Source: QS-5-54-17 sp964489295
GTDB lineage: Bacteria > Patescibacteriota > Saccharimonadia > QS-5-54-17
Direction of reading: 5' to 3'
Assembly (NCBI GenBank): GCA_964489295.1
Contig: CAZAXT010000006.1
Location: 1 to 37,924, forward strand
Length of the DNA stretch: 37,924 bases
Shown here: positions 28,357 through 34,479 of the stretch, in pieces
Position numbering within the stretch: position 1 is the stretch's first letter
Layout of the letters: the number at the start of each line of letters is the position of its first letter
Made by a program: the position numbers and the translations under genes
The notes under the pieces: model-generated
What the model was told of the DNA's origin: nothing
Databases searched by the model: none
What the model saw: the letters and a program-made list of their open reading frames with translations, nothing else

Positions 28357-28690
28357 GCGGTCGGTTCTCCTCTCTTTCGATTGATTTCCCTATCGACACA
28401 AGCTATCACGCACCGAGCTTCGATACGCCCGCATCGATCACACAGGGATTCTCTCTATTTATAGACAAATTTATGACTCCTGTAAACCCCCGGTTCCAAT
28501 GCGCATGTATCAAGAACCAGGGACGCGCCGGATTTTGCTTCTTCGACTCACGCGTCGTCCCGTTACGGGCGGGACTATGAGTAATGCCGCAAGTCAAGAA
28601 ATGACGCTGATGGAGTCTCAAGGAGTGACGCTGATCGGATAAAACGAGTAAATCTTGGCATTATCACGATATGACGTGAATTGCTGGTGT
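28357..28690. other. Intergenic region upstream of rpsA
   Basis: 334 bp between the LAxTG protein gene and rpsA, both leftward. It holds the rpsA promoter (28458-28486). Two short direct repeats GTGACGCTGAT / ATGACGCTGAT lie 26 bp apart near 28602-28636, and a 6-bp inverted repeat GTCCCG/CGGGAC near 28556-28575. No T-run follows, so there is no convincing terminator. No gene seen. Confidence 0.5.
28458..28486 (-). promoter_or_regulatory. Promoter of rpsA
   Basis: Minus strand: -35 TTTACA (28481-28486), 17-bp spacer, -10 TATAAA (28458-28463). Both differ from consensus at one position. Predicted leader about 95 nt. Confidence 0.65.
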
Positions 28691-29125
28691 TTATTCTTTT
28701 CGATGATCCCGAAGGTTGTTCCGACTTCGGTAATACACGTACCCACCAGCTCCGAGCGCGAGCGCCGCGGCCGCTGAAACGGGTCCGGTATCAGCCAGCT
28801 GCGAAGGTGCTTGCTCGCTGGTGTCAGCCATCTCCTCGTCGCTTGCATCTGTATTTTCGTCCGATTGTTCACTCATTTCTTCTGAAGACTCGGCATCATC
28901 AGTATTGGAGGCGGTTTCACCATTACCACCATTGTCACCGTTCGCGGTTTGATTTTGCTCCTGCTGACTCGACTCAGTATTCGCGTTTTCTTCGGCGACT
29001 TGCTCGGTATCGCCCAACACGAACGTAACGACCACGAGTGCCGCGATCACAACCAAACCCGCACCGAGCAACACGCTGCGGTCCATGTTATTAAATGTGT
29101 CTTTTACTTTGGAAGTCCATCCCAT
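28691..29125 (-). CDS. Surface protein with N-terminal membrane segment and C-terminal LAxTG sorting-like signal
   Basis: 144 aa. After a short basic start (GWTSKVKDTFNNMDR) comes one hydrophobic helix (SVLLGAGLVVIAALVVVTFVLG, about 17-38), then about 75 very acidic, Asn/Gln/Ser-rich low-complexity residues. The C-terminus reads QLADTGP, a hydrophobic stretch (VSAAAALALGAGGYVYY) and a basic tail RSRNNLR, the layout of a sortase signal; LAxTG is the form used by class E sortases. No sortase gene is in the window. Start ATG at 29125 has AAGGAG at normal spacing; the frame runs further upstream without support. Confidence 0.75.
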   Translation of the reverse strand: MGWTSKVKDTFNNMDRSVLLGAGLVVIAALVVVTFVLGDTEQVAEENANTESSQQEQNQTANGDNGGNGETASNTDDAESSEEMSEQSDENTDASDEEMADTSEQAPSQLADTGPVSAAAALALGAGGYVYYRSRNNLRDHRKE

Positions 29126-29165
29126 ACCTATACTCCTTGCACGTTTACCTTTACGGTTGCCTCCG

Positions 29166-29194
29166 ATTATAATACGCAGTATATACGATAGCAA
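29166..29194 (-). promoter_or_regulatory. Promoter of the LAxTG protein gene
   Basis: Minus strand: -35 TTGCTA (29189-29194), 17-bp spacer, perfect -10 TATAAT (29166-29171), 40 nt before the start codon, leaving room for the AAGGAG site. Confidence 0.7.
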
Positions 29195-29244
29195 TACCAT
29201 AAACTTGTCAATTTATAAAAAACTATCTAAAATTTAAATTGATC

Positions 29245-29500
29245 CTAGGTTATAGTCCGCTTTATAGCGATCCGTGAGAAGAAAGTGACGCAACTCCTCG
29301 GGTAATGCGCATGTTTACATATCGAACAGGGATGTGCGCACGTTCGGACGCTTGCTGCGAGATTGGCCTGGTGCGGTAATATACACCTTACCTTGAGCTG
29401 GAGGGCGGCCGCCGGGGCTCGAGAACACCGACATTGTGTCGGATGACATACAAGACTTACCTCCTTAGATGTCCATCGTGCCCCGGCGAGCGGAATTGTT
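29245..29500. ncRNA. Candidate structured RNA in a 512-bp divergent spacer (orientation uncertain)
   Basis: The spacer 29126-29637 has no credible protein gene; its middle is much richer in GC than its flanks. A perfect 9-bp GC stem, CGCCGGGGC (29410-29418) with GCCCCGGCG (29480-29488), encloses a 6-bp hairpin CCGACA-TTG-TGTCGG (29428-29442). A further pairing joins TGCGCAT near 29307-29313 with ATGTGCGCA near 29332-29340. On the plus strand TTGATC, 18 bp, TATAGC (about 29239-29268) could be a promoter. It does not show the core motifs of tmRNA, SRP RNA or RNase P RNA that I know, nor of a tRNA. Function unknown; it may also be just structured spacer. Confidence 0.3.
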
Positions 29501-29602
29501 ACGTAACACGCACCATTTGTTTCTTCGTCACGGCAAGTTGAAATCGAACATCTTATATATAGAGCTTTCACGTTTCGCGTTTTGCATGTGGCCAATAAAT
29601 GG

Positions 29603-29631
29603 TTGATTGTTATACGTGAGTACGCAATACT
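29603..29631 (+). promoter_or_regulatory. Promoter of the ROK gene, leaderless layout
   Basis: TTGATT (29603-29608), 17-bp spacer, AATACT (29626-29631), then TAAAAT and the ATG: 6 nt between box and start codon. No Shine-Dalgarno motif precedes the ATG. Confidence 0.5.
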
Positions 29632-29637
29632 TAAAAT

Positions 29638-30456
29638 ATGTATGTGGGTGTAGATATCGGGGCTACCAAAACGCTGATCGCGTTCGAAAATTTCAATGGT
29701 GAATTCATTGAACAAAAAACGTTTGCAACGTCTCCCGATTTCGATACGTTCATCGAAGACATAAAAACTCATATGAACGACTGTGTACAAAACCAAAACG
29801 AACCGCTTAATGGCGTCGTCGTCGCGGCACCCGGCACCATTGAAAAGGGTATATTGCGTGCCGGTGGTAACGTATCCTGGCAGAATGTCGACATTCTGGA
29901 TCACCTCCATCCGATATACGGGAATATTCCCGACGACATATTGAACGACGCGGCCGCCGCGGGGTTATATGAGGCAACGTGTGGCGCCGGTCGTGAACAT
30001 AACCTCGTGCTGTACGTCACGATTGGCACCGGTATTGGTACCAGTATTGTCACTGACGGAACGCTGGATTACAACTTTGCCAATAGTGAAGGTGGTCGCA
30101 CCGTAGTAGGGTGGCAAACGGGCCTAACATTCGAAAACATTGCGAGTGGTCAGGCATTCGTGGAGCAATACGGACACAGAGGCGCATCAGAAACTGATCC
30201 TCATGTGTGGAGTGAATACGGAAGAGCCGTAGCTACCGGTATTTTTTCAATGATCACTGTGGTGCGGCCATCAATCGTTGTCATCGGCGGAAGCATGGGG
30301 GAGCATTTTTCGAAATATCACGAAGCCATGAGAGAACAAATAGCTCAATATGCCGGCGAATTATTCACGCCGCCGGATGTTGTAGCTGCTACCAAACCTA
30401 CAACCGCCGTATCGCACGGGTGTATCGTGCGCGCCAAGGAGATTGCTCGTGGATGA
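29638..30456 (+). CDS. ROK-family protein (sugar kinase-like), lacking the zinc cysteines
   Basis: 272 aa, actin-like ATPase fold of the ROK group: phosphate-1 VGVDIGATKTLIAFE at the N-terminus, VVVAAPGTIEKG, the catalytic-base region ILNDAAAAGLYEA (usual ENDANAAALGE), phosphate-2 YVTIGTGIGTSIV and the C-terminal IVVIGGSMGEHF. The typical ROK zinc motif CxCGxxGCxE after the GHM block is missing; the region reads NSEGGRTVVGWQTG. Known family members phosphorylate glucose, N-acetylmannosamine or other hexoses, or act as repressors (no HTH here). Substrate cannot be predicted. First of two genes on the plus strand, isolated among minus-strand genes. Confidence 0.87.
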   Translation: MYVGVDIGATKTLIAFENFNGEFIEQKTFATSPDFDTFIEDIKTHMNDCVQNQNEPLNGVVVAAPGTIEKGILRAGGNVSWQNVDILDHLHPIYGNIPDDILNDAAAAGLYEATCGAGREHNLVLYVTIGTGIGTSIVTDGTLDYNFANSEGGRTVVGWQTGLTFENIASGQAFVEQYGHRGASETDPHVWSEYGRAVATGIFSMITVVRPSIVVIGGSMGEHFSKYHEAMREQIAQYAGELFTPPDVVAATKPTTAVSHGCIVRAKEIARG

Positions 30457-30910
30457 AATCATGGCATATTATCCGAGCTTATATTTTATTCAAAGCTCCC
30501 GGTTCGTATGGTCGCCCGCCCAACGAACCGTCTATTATCCCGACTATGACATCCGCCAGGAATACAACCAACTCGGGTTACTGCACGAAATCGGACACGC
30601 GGAGCTGGGTCACACCACCTATCACTCAGATATTCATTTGCTCGGCATGGAAGTCGATGCGTGGATATACGCACGTCAAAAAGCACCGGTTTTCAGCATC
30701 GCGGTCGATGAAGCACACGTGGACTCCTGTCTGGAAAGTTACCGGGTGTGGGTGCACAAGCGATCAGTCTGTCCCCGATGTGAGTTCCATGGAGTCCAGA
30801 TCACTCCTACCAAATATCGATGTTTTATGTGTCGTCGGCAGTGGCGTGTCTCCCGCACTCTCAGTATCCACCCCCATCGAATGGATTGCCGACCGTTGAA
30901 TACTCAATAA
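30449..30910 (+). CDS. HExxH metalloprotease-like protein with C-terminal zinc ribbon
   Basis: 153 aa from the GTG start. HEIGHAELGH (46-55) is a zincin motif, followed by GMEVDAWIYA (about 66-75), where a third ligand Glu/Asp would lie; this is the arrangement of ImmA/IrrE (DUF955)-type peptidases. The C-terminal third has two CxxC pairs (CPRC and CFMC, about 20 residues apart), a zinc ribbon. GTG is chosen because AAGGAG (30436-30441) lies 7 nt before it; a TTG 6 nt upstream and ATG at 30461 are alternatives. It overlaps the ROK stop by 8 nt, so the two are translated together. Specific role unknown. Confidence 0.75.
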   Translation: MDEIMAYYPSLYFIQSSRFVWSPAQRTVYYPDYDIRQEYNQLGLLHEIGHAELGHTTYHSDIHLLGMEVDAWIYARQKAPVFSIAVDEAHVDSCLESYRVWVHKRSVCPRCEFHGVQITPTKYRCFMCRRQWRVSRTLSIHPHRMDCRPLNTQ

Positions 30911-30973
30911 TTGCTACGTCACGAAATTGCGATATATCATATTTGTTCATGTGTTTCGTTCGTTAATAAATGA

Positions 30974-31007
30974 ACACAAAAATGGACGGCCTTTATACGG
31001 CCGTCCA
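30974..31007 (-). terminator. Intrinsic terminator of the KGG gene
   Basis: TGGACGGCC and GGCCGTCCA form a perfect 9-bp stem (30983-30991 with 30999-31007) with a 7-nt loop. On the minus strand it is followed directly by TTTTTGTG. It lies 33 nt after the stop of the KGG-motif gene. On the plus strand it could also slow transcription coming from the ROK pair, but no T-run follows there. Confidence 0.8.
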
Positions 31008-31040
31008 AATACACCGCAACCGGGCATATATGTTCGGTTG

Positions 31041-31256
31041 CTAGGCGTTAGTGCGCGTGCCCGTTTTAGCCTTGCCGCGGCGACTTACTTGTCCACCTTT
31101 GCGGCCGGCTTCACGAGCCCGTTCTCGATTGGCAGCAAATCCACCGTTACGGCTTCTGGTACCACCGGATTTTCCGATCCGTTGGTAAAAATCCACACCG
31201 TGGCGTTGCTTGTTGGTCTTGGCGGCACGTACTCCGCCTGCGCGTGTTCCTGCCAT
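31041..31256 (-). CDS. KGG-motif stress-induced-type protein
   Basis: 71 aa, very basic and glycine-rich. It has repeats of the KGG domain: FYQRIGKSGGTRSRNGGFAANRERAREAGRKGGQVSRRG, like the YciG/GsiB-type general stress proteins. Such proteins are thought to be disordered and linked to desiccation or general stress; the mechanism is not established. AAAGGAG lies 7 nt before the ATG. Own promoter upstream and terminator downstream, so it is monocistronic. Lies between the atp operon and the divergent ROK pair. Confidence 0.85.
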   Translation of the reverse strand: MAGTRAGGVRAAKTNKQRHGVDFYQRIGKSGGTRSRNGGFAANRERAREAGRKGGQVSRRGKAKTGTRTNA

Positions 31257-31341
31257 GACACACTCCTTTCCTCACCCGTCTTTTCACGTGTTTGATCAAG
31301 ATCGGGTGCATATTACATGTCTCTTCGTGTCGCTTAATTTT

Positions 31342-31370
31342 ATATTAACATAAGTTAAATTATGTGTCAA
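31342..31370 (-). promoter_or_regulatory. Promoter of the KGG gene
   Basis: Minus strand: perfect -35 TTGACA (31365-31370), 17-bp spacer, -10 TAATAT (31342-31347); leader of about 80 nt with an AAAGGAG ribosome binding site. Confidence 0.6.
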
Positions 31371-31602
31371 ACACATGCACTTCTCGTTTTTAGAACGGGA
31401 GCTGCTACACGTAACCGAGCTGATTACCTCAACGGGTATTGTGCGACCTTTGTCTATATTTGCTATATACGACTTAAGTTACTTATGTTTCATTCTGATA
31501 TATACATCCAAAAAGCCGGACGGCCCTATTCTATACTATACTCATCTTAGTGTAGTACGTAACATCGAAGGTTAGAATGAGAACCCAAAACACACATTCT
31601 GT

Positions 31603-31635
31603 ACATGAATTACTGGACTGATTCATGTCCAGTAA
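31603..31635. other. Two overlapping, mutually exclusive hairpins
   Basis: TTACTGGAC (31610-31618) pairs with GTCCAGTAA (31627-31635), and ACATGAAT (31603-31610) pairs with ATTCATGT (31621-31628). Each stem uses part of the other's loop or arm, so only one can form at a time. They lie about 100 nt downstream of the atpC stop. Confidence 0.6.
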
Positions 31636-31737
31636 CAGGTTGTGCATGTTTGTTTGAAGAATATGTGTCGGTATGTCTTATGTAGTTAACAAAACAACGA
31701 TTATATATATTGTATAATAAACAAACTATATTGTTGC

Positions 31738-32156
31738 TTATATATCAACGAACATTTTGACGGTATTATCGGCGACTTGCACGACGCCGCGATTAACCGA
31801 ATATGNNNNNNNNNNNNNNNNNNNNNNNNNNNNNNNNNNNNNNNNNNNNNNNNNNNNNNNNNNNNNNNNNNNNNNNNNNNNNNNNNNNNNNNNNNNNNNN
31901 NNNNNAACATTTTGACGGTATTATCGGCGACTTGCACGACGCCGCGATTAACCGAATATGTGTATTCCTCTCCTGCGCTTTTGATGTATACATCCCCGGC
32001 GGTTAAAAGCGTGAAAAAATTCGCGTGACCCGGCAAAACATCGAACGGACCGGTTTCATTGGCCGCGGATACACTCTCTGCTCCTCCATCAAAGTAGATA
32101 TGAAAGGGTGAATACAATTTTACTTCCAGTTGTCCGAATCCTGAATTGCGTGCCAT
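31738..32156 (-). CDS. atpC: ATP synthase epsilon subunit, beta-sandwich domain only (split by a false assembly gap)
   Basis: Collapsing the duplicated 55-bp flanks and N-run gives one frame of 87 aa ending VKMFVDI and TAA at 31738. It shows the N-terminal beta sandwich: FGQLEVKLYSPFHIYF, NETGPFDVLPGHANFFTLL, SVNRGVVQVADNTVKMFV. Usual epsilon subunits have 130-140 aa, with a C-terminal helical hairpin that inhibits ATP hydrolysis; that part is absent. Last gene of the atp run, 9 nt after atpD. The beta sandwich alone is enough to join gamma to the c-ring in known systems. Confidence 0.88.
31751..31960. repeat. 55-bp duplicate flanking a 100-N gap in atpC (assembly artefact)
   Basis: 31751-31805 and 31906-31960 are identical (beginning AACATTTTGACGG and ending AACCGAATATG), around 100 N (31806-31905). 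Same 55-bp overlap length as in recJ. Merging closes the gap in frame. Confidence 0.93.
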
Positions 32157-32165
32157 AAGAAAGGT

Positions 32166-33458
32166 TTATATAATAATTTCCTCGACTCCTTGCAGGGTCT
32201 GATCACGGTTAAAGAATTCCCCTGGCTGGCCGGTCAGATCTTCGACTACCGATGGGTTTTGTTTAAAGAATTCGATCAGTTTTTGCGCCTTCGAATAATC
32301 CCGGCGATCATCAGCCGACAACTCATTCTCCCCAATGATGGCGATAATGTTTTTCAGGCTTTCATATTTCTGCATAATCGACTTCACTTGCGTCGCGAGT
32401 ACGTAATGTCGATCGCCGACAATATCCGGTGTTAACAAGCTGGAGCTGGTTTGAAGGATGTCTACTGCCGGCCGAATTCCCTGTTCGGCAACTTTCCGGC
32501 TCAGTACAATAACCGAATCCAATTCGTGCTGAATGGCCTGCACTGCCGGATCGGACAGATCATCAGCGGGAATATACACGGTCTGGATACTGGTTATCGA
32601 GCCGTTCTCGTTAGGTGTAAGCCGGTCCTGTAACCGCTTAACCTCAGAGAACAGCGTCGGCTGATACCCACCCTGACTCGGGATGCGGTTCATCAAGGTG
32701 CTCAGTTCGTTACCGGCCTGAACGTAGCGATACATATTATCAACAAAGAACAGGACATCCCGTCCCTGATCCCGGAAATACTCAGCCGAGGTAGTCGCGG
32801 CCGGACCGGTCAAGTGACGCATAACCGGGTTTTCGTCCATCTGCCCCAGATACATGATGGTGTTATCCAGAAGTTCGCGCTCTTTGAGCGTAGCGTGCAT
32901 TTCATGGGCTTCCCGTATACGCTCACCGATGCCGACGAAAAACGCCAGCCCGGCATCACGTTTGGCGATATTGTGTATGATTTCAGTAATCAGTACGGTC
33001 TTCCCTACACCAGCACCGCCGACAATACCGATCTTACGCCCCTTAATAAAGGGAGTGAAGAAGTCGATGACCTTAATGCCGGTTTCCAATAACTCCGGCG
33101 TCGGCTCCTCCCGGGCAGTCACTTCGGCGGCATGAGCGTGAATGGGTCGTCGATCCACCTGGAGTTCCTGTCCGTTATCAATCACTTCACCGAGCGCGTT
33201 AAATATCCGGCCGATCGTCTCATTGCCCACCGGTACGCTCAAGGTTTGTCGCATCCGTTCCACGGCCAAGCCTTTTTTGATCTCCGGGCTGGAACGGAGA
33301 TTGATGCAAACCGCCATGCCGTCTTCGGTGAAATACTCCACCTGTAGTAATACATGCTGGAAGTCCTGCAGCGTCAGAAGCTCCTTCGTGTCAGGATATT
33401 CCTCCTGCAATTCGACCCATATCACGATGTCGTGTATCGCCCGTACCCGACCGATCAT
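32166..33458 (-). CDS. atpD: ATP synthase F1 beta subunit
   Basis: 430 aa. Catalytic subunit. Walker A GGAGVGKT (147-154), catalytic Glu in GIGERIREAHE (E179), Walker B VLFFVDNMYRYVQAGNELSTLMNRIPSQGGYQPTL, adenine-site and arginine-bearing VLSRKVAEQGIRPAVD, and a modified DELSEED motif (ENELSADDRRD). All residues needed for ATP hydrolysis or synthesis appear present. A little shorter than usual (460-480 aa), mostly in the N-terminal barrel, which starts at IGRVRAIHDIVIWVEL. Separated from atpG by 159 bp of repeat-like DNA. Confidence 0.97.
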   Translation of the reverse strand: MIGRVRAIHDIVIWVELQEEYPDTKELLTLQDFQHVLLQVEYFTEDGMAVCINLRSSPEIKKGLAVERMRQTLSVPVGNETIGRIFNALGEVIDNGQELQVDRRPIHAHAAEVTAREEPTPELLETGIKVIDFFTPFIKGRKIGIVGGAGVGKTVLITEIIHNIAKRDAGLAFFVGIGERIREAHEMHATLKERELLDNTIMYLGQMDENPVMRHLTGPAATTSAEYFRDQGRDVLFFVDNMYRYVQAGNELSTLMNRIPSQGGYQPTLFSEVKRLQDRLTPNENGSITSIQTVYIPADDLSDPAVQAIQHELDSVIVLSRKVAEQGIRPAVDILQTSSSLLTPDIVGDRHYVLATQVKSIMQKYESLKNIIAIIGENELSADDRRDYSKAQKLIEFFKQNPSVVEDLTGQPGEFFNRDQTLQGVEEIII

Positions 33459-33480
33459 ACAACACTCCTTGAGCGTGAAA

Positions 33481-33603
33481 TCCGAAAACCGAAATCCGAA
33501 ATACTAAACAAAGCCGAATATAAAAGCACGAGGTAAAATATATTTTGAAATTGGAATTTTGAAATTCGATATTGTTTCGGGCTTCGAATTTTGTTATTAG
33601 AAT
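33481..33603. repeat. Low-complexity repeat block inside the atp operon
   Basis: The atpG-atpD spacer is made of GAAATCCGAAAACCGAAATCCG and TTTTGAAATTGGAATTTTGAAATTC style words (quoted here in parts), the same style as at 4362-4500 and 17840-17930. Unusual inside an otherwise tightly packed operon; no terminator hairpin seen. Confidence 0.6.
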
Positions 33604-33617
33604 TTTTCATACACATT

Positions 33618-34460
33618 TTACCGTCCATGTCGCATTCCGTTGATTATTTCCCGTATCCGTTCGTCCGACTCCGCTCGTTGTGCCCGCCGGTAACCGAGCC
33701 GTAAATCCTGAGTGATATCCTGGGCTTTTTCGTGTGCCGTGCTCATGGCGTTGAACCGGCTAGCGTACTGGGCTAACTTCGACTCCAGAATAACCTGACT
33801 TAACGCCACTCCCATCATAATCGACTCCATATAGCTGACGACTTCGGAAAAACTGGGCTCGAAAATATAATTTTCAAAGGTAATACGCTGACCGGTCGTG
33901 CCCGTTTCCTCACCCAAGTCCTGCACCGCTTCGAATAAATCGATACTTTTTATGTCTTGTACACCCAGTGTAACGTAGGTTTGATAAAACACCATGGCAT
34001 TCTCGTATTCCAGGATGTCATCGATGATCGGCCCCGGATCAACCTGGGTCACATCCTTATCGGGTACTTTATAGTATTTTTTAATCTCAACCCCGGCCTG
34101 AGCGAGCTGCAGGACGCCGTGATGTCCGAGCACGATAATATCGTGCGTATCGGCATCGTATTTCTGGAGCATCCATTCCACTAGTTTTTTATCGATGTCA
34201 CCGCTCAAACCGCCTTCAGCAGTTACTATGATGTAGACCGTTTTGCCGGGATTGGCGATATTGCGCTGGGTCTGTTGGTTGGGATCATTCCGCAGCTGGG
34301 TATAAATGGTCCATAAATCGGCGAAAAATTCCTTGGACTGCAATACCTGGTTTTTTAATTGGCTGATGTGATGGGATGAAATACCTTTGAAGGTCTGGGC
34401 CAGCATGTCGATGGTTTCGATCTGCTGCATTTCCTCCTGAATCGCGTTCGATCGTCTCAT
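33618..34460 (-). CDS. atpG: ATP synthase F1 gamma subunit, divergent
   Basis: 280 aa. The rotor shaft. N- and C-terminal long helices are recognisable (IQEEMQQIETIDMLAQTFKGISSHHISQL and the end MSTAHEKAQDITQDLRLGYRRAQRAESDERIREIINGM), and the central Rossmann-like part has VYIIVTAEGGLSGDIDKKLVEWM, matching the usual SDRGLCGxxN block. The N-terminus departs from the common RRIKSVKNTQKITKAM form. Assigned by position between atpA (19 nt upstream) and atpD and by these features. Confidence 0.9.
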   Translation of the reverse strand: MRRSNAIQEEMQQIETIDMLAQTFKGISSHHISQLKNQVLQSKEFFADLWTIYTQLRNDPNQQTQRNIANPGKTVYIIVTAEGGLSGDIDKKLVEWMLQKYDADTHDIIVLGHHGVLQLAQAGVEIKKYYKVPDKDVTQVDPGPIIDDILEYENAMVFYQTYVTLGVQDIKSIDLFEAVQDLGEETGTTGQRITFENYIFEPSFSEVVSYMESIMMGVALSQVILESKLAQYASRFNAMSTAHEKAQDITQDLRLGYRRAQRAESDERIREIINGMRHGR

Positions 34461-34479
34461 AAACCTATATCCTGATTTG

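Larger units (their letters stand above)
31257..31737. other. 481-bp AT-rich intergenic region between atpC and the KGG gene
   Basis: Contains the KGG promoter (31342-31370) and a pair of overlapping inverted repeats (31603-31635). The rest is AT-rich without convincing coding frames. No classical terminator for the atp operon is visible: the strongest stem is the one at 31610-31635, which lacks a T-run on the minus strand. Confidence 0.5.

Noticed and set aside
29277..29500. RNase P RNA, tmRNA or SRP RNA in the structured spacer
   Set aside because: The core conserved sequences of these RNAs are not found on either strand, so I leave it as an unassigned candidate.
29245..29910. 221-codon open frame on the minus strand across the ROK gene and its upstream spacer
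   Set aside because: Its translation is Cys/His/Arg-rich without recognisable family or domain pattern, and most of it is antisense to the well-supported ROK gene.
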